Assembly (NCBI GenBank): GCA_947034895.1
Contig: OX344761.1
Location: 74,461,839 to 74,525,838, forward strand
Length of the DNA stretch: 64,000 bases
Origin: Rhytidiadelphus loreus
Taxonomy: Eukaryota > Streptophyta > Bryopsida > Hypnales > Hylocomiaceae
Direction: 5' to 3'
Made by a program: the position numbers and the translations under genes
Shown: positions 12,724 through 23,590 of the stretch, in pieces
Layout: every line of letters begins with the position of its first letter
Position numbering within the stretch: position 1 is the stretch's first letter
The notes under the pieces: model-generated
Database searches by the model: none
Told to the model about the DNA's origin: nothing
Seen by the model: only the letters and a program-made list of their open reading frames with translations

Positions 12724-14216
12724 CTATGAGAATTTTGCACGAGAGGCTTCCACAGCAGCCATCAGAAACGCACCCACGCCTTTCGGATCATTCGTCACAA
12801 TCGGCTCACTAATGTAATACTCAAAAGTGCCGTTCCGGTAAGGCGTCCCGCCTAACCCGCCCACACCGCAAATCCTCGTGTAATTCAAGCCGCCATCCGG
12901 CGTCTTTACCACAAACTCCTGCACAATCCCCTTCCACCCTTTCTTCGCAACCTGCAGGTAGGATTTCTTCAAGTAGCCCTTTCGCACACCTCGCGCGTAC
13001 GAGTACACAAACATCGCCGAAGCAGAAGACTCCAGGTAGTTCCCCTTCTTATTCGCCTTATCCAGCACCTGGAAACAGTCCATTTAGGGTTAGTTTGATC
13101 TCAGGGATTGCAACAAAGCGACTTGCCAGATTTCAATTCGTGAACAGTCAGAATCTGTATTGTACGTACTAAAATCTATCGGGATTGCAGTAAAGCTACA
13201 CATCAGATTTCAATTCGTGAACAGCCAGAATCTGTATTGTACGTACTGAAATCTCTCGGGATTGCAACAAAGCTACACACCAGATTTCAATTCGTGAACA
13301 GCCAGAATTCGTGGTGTATCTACTGAAATCGATCGTTAGGGTCCAAAGGGAGAAACCAGAAGCGGAAATTCACCTGCCACCACAATCCCGACTTCGCGTC
13401 TTGCACCTTCGTAACCGCCACAGCCAGCCGATCCAGAATCGCGATCAGTTTCCCCCGTTTCGGATGATACACCGGGAAATATTCGATTGAGTCCACGAGC
13501 GCCATGAAATACCAGCCTACGGCGCGTCCCCAGAACGACGGTGAGCGTCCCGTCTTGGGATCCGACCAGTTTTGCGCCCGCGATTCGTCGTAGCCGTGAT
13601 ACAGCAACCCCGTCTTGGAATCTCTGGCTCGTTTCTCCATAATAATGAACTGATTCGCGACGTCGTCGTAGAAGGATTTCTCGCCGAAGAGTTTCAAGTA
13701 CTCCGCGTAGAAAGGCTCCGCCATGTACAACCCATCTAGCCACATTTGGTAGGGGTACACCAGTTTGTGCCAGAACCCACCTTCTTTCGTGCGCGGCTGC
13801 TGCTTGAGCTGCTTGCGGAGGGTGTCCGCCGCGGTCTTGTACTTGGGGTCCGTGGTCTTCTCGTAGAGCGTGAGAACTAGCCGGCCTGTGAGAATGTTGT
13901 CGAGCGTGTACTCGGTGAAGTTGTAGCTGCCGATGGTGCCGTTCGGGGCCACGAAGCGGTCGACTTTGAACTGGATGTAGTCGATATACTTGGCTTGGTG
14001 AGTGACGTCGTAGAGAACCTCAATTCCACGAAGGAAGACGCCGAGCTCGTACTGGAAGCGGTCCTTCGCGGGGCCTGTCACAGCCCACTGCGTCATCGAG
14101 GTGAAGGCCATGCGCTTGGCCAGCGTCAGGGGGGAGTCGCCCGCCGCAGCAGCGGGCGTCACGGAGAGCAGTGCGAGAAGCACCGCCACGGGGATCAATC
14201 GCCATGTCGACTTCAT
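12724..14216 (-). CDS. Secreted GH105 unsaturated rhamnogalacturonyl/glucuronyl hydrolase
   Basis: Two exons, 14216-13374 and 13068-12724, joined CAG|GTGAAT to TTCCAG|GTG in phase 0, giving 395 residues. GH105 (YteR/RhiN family) enzymes remove the unsaturated uronic acid from the non-reducing end of oligosaccharides made by pectin lyases. Residues 1-25 form a signal peptide ending in AAAA, so secretion to the apoplast is likely. The (alpha/alpha)6-barrel signatures are in order: GTIGSYNFTEYTLDN (93-107), MWLDGLYMAEPFY (158-170) with the conserved Asp at 161, YHGYDES (206-212), SFWGRAVGWY (227-236), SASAMF (296-301), GGTPYRNGTFEYYISE (354-369) and NDPKGVGAFL (374-383). The ATG at 14216 is chosen because it opens directly on the signal peptide; the upstream extension has only a GTG. 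Coding GC is much higher than the flanks. The family is better known from bacteria and fungi, so a transfer origin is possible but not shown. Confidence 0.85.
13104..13334. repeat. Three tandem 77-bp copies inside the GH105 intron
   Basis: Copies lie at 13104-13180, 13181-13257 and 13258-13334, each starting GGGATTGCA and sharing CAGATTTCAATTCGTGAACA. Copies 1 and 2 are the closer pair after about 40 bp; copy 3 diverges near its end. The array fills about three quarters of the 305-bp intron. Confidence 0.85.
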
Positions 14217-14320
14217 TGAAAATACAAACACAGGAGGCGATAATTTGCGTAGTACAAAACGAGGATTTAAGATTCAGAATCGCAGGAAGAGGAGAGTCTC
14301 TCGCAGTTGAAGACCACCAC

Positions 14321-14330
14321 AATATATGAC
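14321..14330 (-). promoter_or_regulatory. Possible TATA element of the GH105 gene
   Basis: On the minus strand GTCATATATT lies about 105 bp upstream of ATG 14216, a usual distance for a plant TATA box plus short 5' UTR. There is no independent support for a start site. Confidence 0.3.
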
Positions 14331-15211
14331 ACCCCGATTGAAATGCTGCCCCTAATCCTACTCAATGGAATCCAAATCTCGCATCCTCATGTGTGTCACC
14401 CGAATTCTCATCACTGATCGACGCTCTCCAGCCCACAATTCCACGAGGCTCAACAAAACGTACACGGGGTGGACTGCAAAGCTAAGTTCACCGATTCATT
14501 CCCAAGTGCCAGGTAAGCACGCTGGTAGCTGAGATGCCACTCAACGAAACTCTCAGCTCACGCCCAAACTGCTTTGAATCCGAGTCACCCGAATTCCTGA
14601 TGCCGCACCCCACGACGAACACCAGGTTCAACAAGACACCGAGTGAGCGAAGAGCTAGCTCAGTCGATTGATTCAATCAGAAAACACCAGTGGCCACAAC
14701 CGAAGGTTTGACAAGACGCAAGCTTGAATCGATTAAAGAAAGGATGCCTATGGAGGTAATGCTAATAAGCTTAGATAAGAGATTGCAGCAGCAGCAGGGG
14801 GTGCTCCGAGATTGGAGCAGTGGTGATGGTTGTATTTGGTCAGTGAGGGTGGAGGGATGGAGCACGAGGGAGCGAGGTTTTATAGCTGGCAGGGGGGTGC
14901 TTGACGAAAAGTCGTGCGGGCGGGGATTTACAGTAAGATCCACTGTTGTTTTTTGGAGTTTCTTTTCGGTTTGGGACATGCATTGAAAAGTCAATTGCAG
15001 GCAACGAGAGAAAAATAATCCAAGCACGCCGGTCACGGCTGGGGTTACAGAACGGAAGATGAAGACGAAGAACAAAAACCAATAAGTCGTGATGGGGGGC
15101 AGCGCATGACGTTTCATGGCACCACCAACTCCTTCCGAGAGCAAATGGCATCCAAATTGGAACTTGTTGGTGATATTCTGCACAGGGTAAGTTCGTCACA
15201 AAGCTAACTAC
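14331..15211. other. Upstream flank of GH105 with a diverged direct repeat
   Basis: Two stretches of about 110 bp, near 14397 and 14586, both start GTCACCCGAATTC, continue through a TCAACAA word and end near CGATTxATTC; they look like an old duplication. The long open frame on the minus strand (15183-14677) begins at GTG, is rich in Ser, Pro and Cys, and matches nothing I recognise. Confidence 0.35.
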
Positions 15212-15646
15212 ATAGGGGTAGTCACACCTTCTTCACTTTGCACTTGGAGAATGGAGAATGGAAAGGTGGCGGCTTGGGGTTGGCTTCATGTTGGTAGAAT
15301 ATACTTAAGTGCTTAAATCTTCCACACTCCTAGTCTTCACCTTTTGAGGTGAAGGTTGGGAGTGTGGAAGATTTAAGCACTTAAGAAGATTCTTTTGTGC
15401 TCTACACTTTTACCTTTCATTGCCGCTTTACCTTTGTTGTTGCCGATTTTCCTCTAACTTTATGTCTAATCTTAGGTTTAGGTAAGTTGCTTCTCCACTT
15501 TTTTCATTCTCCACTCTCAACCCATCTTTTAGGGGTGTCACACCTCCTTCACTCACCACGGCTTCCCATTGGCTCCTCCAAACCCTCACCAACTTCTCAT
15601 TCTCCATTCTCCAAGTGCAAAGTGAAGAAGGTGTGACTACCCCTAT
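15212..15646. mobile_element. MITE with 49-bp identical terminal inverted repeats
   Basis: Positions 15212-15260 and 15598-15646 are exact reverse complements starting ATAGGGGTAGTCACACC. An internal near-palindrome at 15304-15385 (CTTAAGTGCTTAAATCTTCC and its complement) sits in the middle. The 435-bp element has no transposase ORF. If TA is the target duplication, the ends are GGGGTAGTC. Perfect repeats suggest fairly recent movement. Confidence 0.75.
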
Positions 15647-16298
15647 TGTTTCCAAATGGCGGCGACAAAATGGTAAGTTTCCTTGCTTGTGAGTAAAGGA
15701 AGGATGCAGTGGTTGTCGTGGATGTGGGACCGACTTTGCAAGTACGCCGTTCAGTTCTTGTGGTCCTGCAGCAGTGATGTTCACCTTGTTGGCTAAATGT
15801 CAAAATCTGTCCTGTAGTTGGTTGATCGGGTTTTGTATTTCTGAATCTCATCTAGAAAATTCCGAGGCTGATCCCAAATGTGAGTTCCAATTTTCCTCTC
15901 AGGTTTAGCATCAATATCACTTGTGGAAAAGGAATAAAGGTCAACATAGTAGAAGAAAAAATAAGAACTTCAAGTTTTGGATGAAAAAGTGCGTAAGTAA
16001 TTCTTGGACCTCCCCTCAAGTTTAGTACTCACCATTCAAACCAGCAAGTTTTGGGAGGCTTGACAACTCCTTCAAGCAACTCCTTGTACTTTTCCTTCCT
16101 TTACCAATTTAAGCAACTTCATCGTAATAAATGATGTTGGACATTTTTCTATTGCTCATTAGGAGACTTGCTCAGTATTCATTGGAAGCTAGTATGGTGA
16201 GTTGCATGGTGAGGGTAAACAAGTAGTTTGTCTCTAAATCCAACTCCTAAATTTTTGGTGTTTTTGAAGTTTTCCTTCCACTGGTGGAGATGCCCTCA
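15647..16298. other. Intergenic stretch, nothing recognised
   Basis: Both strands were read. No domain, RNA gene or terminal-repeat element stands out. Confidence 0.3.
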
Positions 16299-16444
16299 CT
16301 AAGTAAGTGAGCCTATTGCAGGCCAAATGGGAACAAGCCCATAACAGGCAAAATTACATTAATAGTGTACATTTCAGAACTAATGTAAATTTTGCCTACA
16401 ATGGGCTTGCTCCCATTTGCCCTGCAATGGGCTCACTTACCTTA
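16299..16444. mobile_element. Hairpin MITE, about 145 bp
   Basis: GTAAGTGAGCC, GCCAAATGGGAACAAGCCCA and AGGCAAAATTACATTA on the left pair with the right half, which in reverse complement reads GTAAGTGAGCC, GCAAATGGGAGCAAGCCCA and AGGCAAAATTTACATTA. About nine in ten bases of the arms match, with a short central loop. No coding capacity. Confidence 0.65.
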
Positions 16445-17291
16445 TATTCAGACCAGCCCAAAGCCCACGTTCTCTCCGCTTTCCTCACTTTGAACTGTAT
16501 TCTCCTAACATCGGCAATCATGGTAAATTTACCTCAGGAAACGCAACCAGATTTCGGCGAAGCGGAATCGTCTGGTCTGCTGCAAAAATTGCGAACTAAG
16601 GCCGCGTCATCAGCGCACACACAAATCCAATCCGGCGAGAAACGTGGAGCCGATCCCTGTAATTAAACAGAGAGCTCGACGGCACTGAGAGAGAGACATC
16701 GATCTCACTGACTCATCACTGGGGGAAGTCAATATTCCAATACTACTCGGTAGGTACAGTATTGGCTCCCACGAATATTCGACATCCTAGTGGCCTAGTC
16801 TGCTAATTCCATGGCTAATTAATTACAGTAGTGACTGTGGGATGCAGATATGGGCCGTTGTGGATGGGGCTGTGTCAGTGGGTCCGCCGTGCTTGGGCCG
16901 TTGACGGACAAGGGGGTTGACAAACTTGTCAATGGCCAATCGTCTGCTTCGGATATCATGCTTCGCTGCTGTTTCGGCGATGAAATTGTCAGTTGACTCC
17001 TCAGGGCGAGGAAATTCGTGCACGCAAGTCATGATAAGTTATCGGGAGTTTGTCTCCGGTGACCGACTCACGGGAAAGACAGTCAAGTCAGTCATAACAT
17101 GCGCCGAAGGGTAGAATCATTCCAATGGGGTTTTGAAATTATAGCTTAATATGCTACTGTAGCTTTTCCATGCGGATTTTTCGTGGAACATTATTGTGCA
17201 CATCTATTGCATCTATTGCAAAGAAATCCCACTTGAAGTGGATCATCATAGCTCGAGGACACAATGACTAGTCAGTGTACCGGTCTAGATA
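16445..17291. other. Moderately GC-rich intergenic stretch with short open frames
   Basis: A 48-codon frame at 16520-16666 (start MVNLPQETQP) and a 65-codon frame at 16917-17114 have coding-like composition but no recognisable domain and no clear splice partners. Neither is called as a gene. Confidence 0.3.
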
Positions 17292-17401
17292 TGAAACCTT
17301 GAAACCTTCTCCTTTGGTTCTGTGTACTGTTTCCTTTATCAATGGAAATTGTCCATGTGTTTCAAGGAAGGAAAAAAAAAAAAAACTGAAACCTTGAAAC
17401 C
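17292..17401 (+). mobile_element. Truncated retroelement tail with 15-bp target-site duplication
   Basis: TGAAACCTTGAAACC occurs at 17292-17306 and 17387-17401. Between them is an approximately 80-bp insert ending in poly-A and carrying TGTGTACTGTTTCCTTTATC and AATGGAAATTGT, the same 3' end as at 60-174. A long perfect duplication next to poly-A is the signature of LINE-driven insertion with strong 5' truncation. Confidence 0.7.
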
Positions 17402-19900
17402 GTGAAACTGTAAAACCATGAACTTGTACAGTGCAGCGTCTCCCCGACTGATCAAGGGTTGAATCTCTCGGAAACAGTAACTTACATTGCATTCAGAAGG
17501 AGAATTGACCTACAATTTCGGGTAGGCAATGTGACGGCCGCAAAGAGTCCAGAAGACCAGAACACATCTTGGGCGTTGAAGTCCATCGTACCGTAGTATC
17601 GTTCAGTACTGTACTCTCTACCAAACATAGTCAAGGTCTCCTGTACAAAGTGGTACAATCTTCAACGGAAAGCAATCTGAAACCTGCAAAATCATGTTGC
17701 TTTTCTGAAATAAATATAAATAAGTAAAGTATATAACTTCGGTGTGCCAGTTTTGTCAACAGCTTGGCATGTGGCATCAATACCATAAAAGTGGTCTTAT
17801 TTTAGTGTGAATCCTTGCAGCAAGGCAATTTACAAGTGATCTGCCTCACGTAAACTCCAGAAGGTTGGTGCGGACACAAAACGTCCTTTGGAAGAATGTA
17901 AATTGCTTGGAAAATCACGGAATTCATCCATTTCTGTCTTAATGAGGTGTGTTTGGTGTCAAAATTGACACAACTATCGTGGAGAGTCTTGTGAGGGTTC
18001 TCTTTTTTTTTTGTCAATAGAGGTAGAAAGACTTAAAAGGGTGGTCACGGCTTTGGATCCTTTGGGTTTTACAAACATGAGAACTTTAGGTGGTGGGCAA
18101 CATTATCTTAGCAATAAATAATGACAAAATAGTCTTGACTTCCAAATCATGAGGGTTACAATGCAAAACTTTCAATGTCAAGCCTGTAGTCCAATTGCTC
18201 CATTCAACGTTTTGGCACATGACCTTCAAATTCAAGGTTATTTTTTACAATTTGTAAGTGATTTGCCTAATTCTAGAATGTAAGAGCTATGATTGACCTC
18301 CAGTAAAGTGAAAACACTCAAAACCACTGGTGTATCCATTCCTAACAAGTAGACTTCTATTGAAAGCACTATAAAATATTCACATTTTTGGCTATGTTTT
18401 ACCATTAAGGTGTGATGTTCGACAAAACATGATGATGTCAAAGATAATTTGGCCCCACAAGGTAGATTTTTGTAGATGTTGTGGAGAACATTGGCATGTT
18501 ACTATAAATCTAAGTTGATGTTATCGTTGACACTAACGTTTTATTTGACGTGACTGAAGACATGCTGATATTTTGGGGGATGTCCAAAAAAACATAAACT
18601 ACCATGTCAACAAGTAGATCCATTTTGACTATGGATAAATTAATAAAAATTACTATGGTCTATAGTAAAATGTTGACCATATGTGAAAAATTTAGGGGAA
18701 GGGCAGTCACATGGCATGCTTTGCAAAAAAAGAAAAATGAATGGATGATGCACCATGGATGAAAGAGATGGTCTTTATACAAAAGAGGTGGTAGGAAGTA
18801 AAACAATCTATATGGGATATGTAAAGCAAGAATTGTGCTCAAGACAAATGTCTAAGACAATATGATCTAGATTTCTAAAACAACATTGACATATTTGACA
18901 TCTAGATGTCTGAAACAACATTGAGATGTACAATGGTGAAGTTCCTATACTCTAATTATCCCAGATTTTTTGTCTCATCATGGATAGAGAATAGATATAA
19001 CTATATGACCTCTCTATCCTTCATTTTCACTTTCAATGAAAGAATTATTCAATTTGCCATCAAAAATTCTCTTGATGTAGATGGTAAGTTTTCTTTAATT
19101 CTTGTTGAATTCAACAATTTTGTTTATTCATATATTTTATTTTTCAATTTATTTTAAATAATTATATTTTGTTGATCTTGCCTTATGGGAGGTAGGGAAT
19201 GCACCAATTGATGTCTCAGAAAACATCTATTTGATGTCTTAAAAATCCTACACCCAAAACCAAAACCAATTGCTACGTTAGAAATCAAAAAGATCTAATT
19301 CACAATCCATGTCACTCATTGGATGGATGAAAAAATATCCTACGTGGCACTACCCGTCTATGTCGTGCTTATGTGGCAATGACTTGTTCGACACCTGGTA
19401 CATTTTGGAGAGCTTCAAAGACTACATTTTTTGCAATGTTAGGAAAAAAAACTAAAATCTTGCACATTTCTTGTGATTTTTTGTATGTTTTTTGCCCATG
19501 CTAATCACTTACCCATCAAATTGAACGCCCTCTTTTGTTTTTTAAGATGTAAAAAAAAAACTTGATTTTTTTATAGTAAAGTGTCCTCCAAAGTGCAATT
19601 AAATTCTCTAGATTTTGGTATTATGACCAACAATTTCAATGGCATAAAGAATTCACTTCAAAAATTCATAGCGATTACATATCTTATCTACAAATTATTA
19701 TTCTTCCTTTGAAATTTCATGATTCTCAATTGCTAATACTACAAAAATGTTTTTTTCCTATGAAAAAGTGCCTTCAACTATGTTGGATTGCTTAATTTGA
19801 CAGTTTTGGGTGTTTTCACCTTACATTAGTTTTGAACCCTCGTGATGAAGATCCGTACCAAGAACCATGTGTTTTTATTGAAGTCTTATGATTTGCTGCC
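17402..19900. other. AT-rich intergenic stretch, no gene seen
   Basis: No open frame here has recognisable motifs, and no terminal-repeat element could be closed. The sequence is probably old repeat debris. Confidence 0.3.
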
Positions 19901-20008
19901 CAAAATTAATTCATGCACTATAACAAAAGTTGGTAAAAAAGAACTGCACTCGATTTTGAGTGCAGTTCTTTTTTACCAACTTTTGTTATAGTGCATGAAT
20001 TAATTTTG
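19901..20008. ncRNA. Perfect 51-bp-arm hairpin, MITE or small-RNA precursor
   Basis: Positions 19901-19951 and 19958-20008 are exact reverse complements separated by the 6-base loop GATTTT. Inside the arms sits CACTATAACAAAAG, similar to CACTA-type transposon ends. A transcript through it would fold into a fully paired stem, a good Dicer substrate. The sequence alone cannot tell a MITE from an inverted-repeat siRNA or young miRNA locus. Confidence 0.6.
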
Positions 20009-20968
20009 TTAATCATAAAATGTGTGAACGAAGGGATCAAGACCTGGAGTTTGAGAAAAACACAAGATGAAATTCCTTGAAGCACCAAAACTAAATCTCA
20101 TGGAACTATTTTTAGTTAAACTTTCCTCTGACACCCCTGTTACAAACTGGGGAGACCTTTCCGATTAACTCTACTGTGTAACAGAAATTCAATTCTGCTG
20201 CAACCATCCCTGCAATATTTCTAATTTCCTGATTTCACACTCCGGGGTAGCCCGCTCACTTCTCTCGTTAAGAAAACAACTTAGTTTCAATCTCAATCGG
20301 CGTCACGTACTGACAGTACTGTCACTGATGAATTACATTTTGCCAATCAGAAATCCACACGGCCGTGGGGCGTGCGGCGTGCGGCCGACTTCCTGCACCG
20401 CCACAGGAGCGTCGTTCTCGGATTCAACTGACGATGATCGGCTGTCACTCACAGTTGATGGTCCGAACCCAATTTTAGACCTACCTTAGCCATGCATCGT
20501 GATTCACGACGGACTACTGGAGCTACTGGACTACTGGAGCCAGGCAGCGACTGACTGCTTGGCCTTGAATTACGCAATCTGGATGAGACATGTCAAGACA
20601 AGTGAGACAAATTGGAAGCAGGCCGGTTGCCGATGAGGGTCTCTTGGAATACACACGGTGACTTTTCAATAGACTGTAAATACCTTCAAATATTAAGTTT
20701 GAAGGTAGAGTGAGTGAAAGCCTGAGTGAAAAGAAGGCAATATTCATCTATTGCTTCAACAGATGCAGTTCAGTTTTTATCAACGATTGAAGAGAAAAAA
20801 CGGTTCGATCAGGACTTCCTGCAATGTGGAGACACTGAGATCAACAAGACTCCAGCTCTGTCACAGCTCCCGACGGAGCATTCAGTGAAAGTATTAAACC
20901 CACTCCAAAATTTCACCTTGGGAAAAAAACGAAGGAACTACAGTACTTATTTACAAGCTGATGATTAA
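20009..20968. other. Intergenic stretch with a GC-rich island
   Basis: About 20270-20600 is clearly more GC-rich than its flanks and contains an open minus-strand stretch of about 48 codons ending near 20335, with serine-rich residues. No start, splice pattern or domain supports a gene. Confidence 0.3.
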
Positions 20969-21487
20969 CCCCTAAAGTTGCTCAGGTCTAAAATAATAAA
21001 ATAATCCTGAGATTGTCAATAAATAGTATATTCTAAAAATAGATATATAAATAAAAAACTTTAGAATTTGTAACTATAGGATCTTATTTGTGACCAATTA
21101 CATTGAAGGGTCTTGGCTAAAAGAATTAGGGGTCTAAAAGTGAAATGTGCATGTGAGATATGACTAAGCAAAGAGGGTAACACAATGTTGTTTGAGCTTT
21201 TGACAATGTGACTTTGTCAAACTTTTGAGCCCTATAACTCATAATCTACTTTGCAAAAAGATCTAAAGACATAAGTTACAAAGACGTCTGCAAATTTCAA
21301 AGCAAAATAATGCTTTGCTCCATCTACCCAAACTATAAAAACTAGATTCCCTACAATGTCATTTGATTTTCTAATCTCCCCCCAAAATGAAAGAATTTTT
21401 ATTTATTTATTAATTTTCTGAATACTTCACTTTCAATGTCCCAAACATCTGAAAAACAACATTTTGGATTTAAAAGAGCTTTAGGAG
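20969..21487. mobile_element. TTAA-flanked element, 519 bp
   Basis: TTAA precedes CCCCTAAAGTTGCTC at the left (TTAA 20965-20968), and the right end in reverse complement reads TTAA then CTCCTAAAGCTC (TTAA 21488-21491). The internal TAACTATAGGATCTTATTTG links it to the shared subterminal module. No ORF. Confidence 0.45.
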
Positions 21488-22011
21488 TTAAACTTGGCAA
21501 AAATGAATTCGTATTTGAACTCACAGATACAACTTTACGTACAGAAGGCAGAGAAATACAAAATTAACCATTCAATCAACAAAACAGGGAGGACGTTTTT
21601 CACACATTTATCTGATAACTAAGATGAAAAACTGGAATCTTGCAACACTATCAAGAGCTGCAAAACAAGACCTTCGCTCGGCTAATCCGCTGAAGATTGT
21701 AGAATCACCTGTGCGTGAAACCCACTAATTACTCTTACTGGATGAGCATTGCAACAAGCAGCAATCTTTCAATACATGCCCTCCTGTAAGTAATACTCCG
21801 GAGTACTCCGAAGTAAGATTTTGATTTTTGAACTGTCGTAGAAAGGGGTTTCTCCAGTGCAGAGATACAGTTTATACAGGATGAGAAAGCGAATCACTGC
21901 ACATTCCATGCATGGTTCCTGTTGTCCACTTATTTGAAATAATCCGCAGCTTGGCGCTGGCTGGCAATCCAGCTTGCTGTTCGGTGGGATTTGACTTTGG
22001 TGTACCTTGGA

Positions 22012-22111
22012 CTAGATTCGGCTCCAATTAGTCCAATCGACTTTCGGTAAACGGGCTTGACGGAACTTCGAAGGGGAGCTTCTAGAGTTCTTGGCAGATG
22101 TGCACAAGTAC
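22012..22111 (-). pseudogene. Possible orphan terminal exon (32 codons), unidentified
   Basis: On the minus strand an acceptor GATCAG|G is followed by 32 open codons ending in TAG. The peptide starts YLCTSAKNSRSS and ends LPKVDWTNWSRI, with codon use like the real genes here. No upstream exon was found before the repeat-rich stretch to its right, so it may be a relic. I do not recognise the family. Confidence 0.2.
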
Positions 22112-22879
22112 CTGATCACACAAGCAGTCAACGCTCTAGAAACATGATGCCCCTTTAGGCAGAAAAATTAATTTCTAAAATTTCATTTAATTAAAATGCG
22201 TAAACATTTTGAAATGTGTGTTTTAATAAAGTTAATTGTAAAGCGAATCCCAGTTTGTAAAAGGGGAGTGAGGAAGGCTTAACTAATTAAGAATAAAGTA
22301 GGAGGCTCTTAAAGCATGCACTTAAGGGCTGGTTTGCCTTTTTCATGTCGTTTCTTGTATGGGATTATTTTTATCTCATTTTTCAGACAAAGATAAATAG
22401 ATTCTGATTGTAATCCAAGTCGTTTTGTATTTTTTGAAGCATTTTTGAATTACTTATGAATTTTCAAACAAGATGAGTTGTAGGTCCCTGTTTCTGACCA
22501 TAGATCTTCCATAAATCGTTCACTTACAGCTTTTAGAGAGGAATGGGGAAAGGAAAGCGAATGATTGGCTCTTACAATAAACAATATTTTTTTTGTTGAT
22601 CCATTCAATGATAGTAGAAGGTCCATTTGAAGACCACCTCAAGTCCATTACACTTGAGTCTACATGAGCAATTCTAAATGACCCTTCAACATTCGAGCCT
22701 CCTACCTTAGTACAAAAGAAATACTACACCAAATTACATCACACCCGACTTTGGGTGTTTCAAGGAGTTTGATCTTTTTTTTCATTTCAAACTCCATCTC
22801 CTAGTCCCTCATTGCACACTTTACAATAAACTCTAATGTCAAAATCTAATGAAGTTTGACCAAGCCTAGTCATGAAATG

Positions 22880-23590
22880 TCTTGTAACCCCTATAGTTCT
22901 TTGACTATGTTTTCACCAAAAACGCTCCTAAATTGCCATTTCTACTACAAGTACCACATTTTAGAAGAAAAAACAACTTTTGAACACATGTAACTGTAGG
23001 ATCTTGTAGAATGTTGGTTTGAGAAGATGTGGAAAAAATTTCAGAAATTTCCACCATTTGGATTGCAAGATATAAGCATTTGAAGTGACAAAAATCTCTT
23101 TGGGAGACTTGCGAAAAACATGACAATTGCACTTCACAAAGTCACATTTGTATGAAAAAATGTCCATGTTGGTGGTGCTTCTTTGGATTCATTCTTCAAG
23201 GCAAGTTGGCTACATGCATGAAAAATTTCAGATCATTTGGAATTGTACATCATATAGGGAAAAAATAGTAAGTGAAAAGAAGTAGAAAGAAGTAGAGAGT
23301 GAGTCAAAATACTAAATTGTTAAGAATTTATTTATGAAATTGAAAAATCCCAATGATTGTAATGTTGTAATAAACAATCTACAACCTATGATTTTATTGT
23401 TTTTAAAAAATATTGAAAATTGAGTTAAATAAAGGACTTCAAAGTTTATTTTTAGAGTAGAGAATCCATAATTGCTCACAAATTAAAACTCCTCATAACT
23501 TTCATCTCATTAATCAAAATGGAGTGATTCAAAATTTTCTACATATATATAAATTTAAGAAAAAAAATTCAAATTTCTTAAATTTTTTTT
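22880..23590 (+). repeat. Long dispersed repeat, inverted copy at 38745-39385
   Basis: From GTAACCCCTATAGTT onward it matches the reverse complement of 39385-38745 almost throughout, including TTTGACTATGTTTTCACC, AAGATGTGGAAAAA, CATTTGAAGTGACAAAAA and AAAACTCCTCATAACTTTCA. A third, interrupted copy spans 59877-60990. No protein is encoded. It shares its subterminal module with the TTAA-flanked elements. Confidence 0.7.

Noticed and set aside
14677..15183. 168-codon minus-strand frame upstream of GH105
   Set aside because: Starts at GTG, not ATG; composition is Ser/Pro/Cys-rich and it overlaps other frames equally long.
16520..16666. 48-codon frame starting MVNLPQETQP
   Set aside because: Coding-like composition but too short, with no homology recognised and no splice partner.
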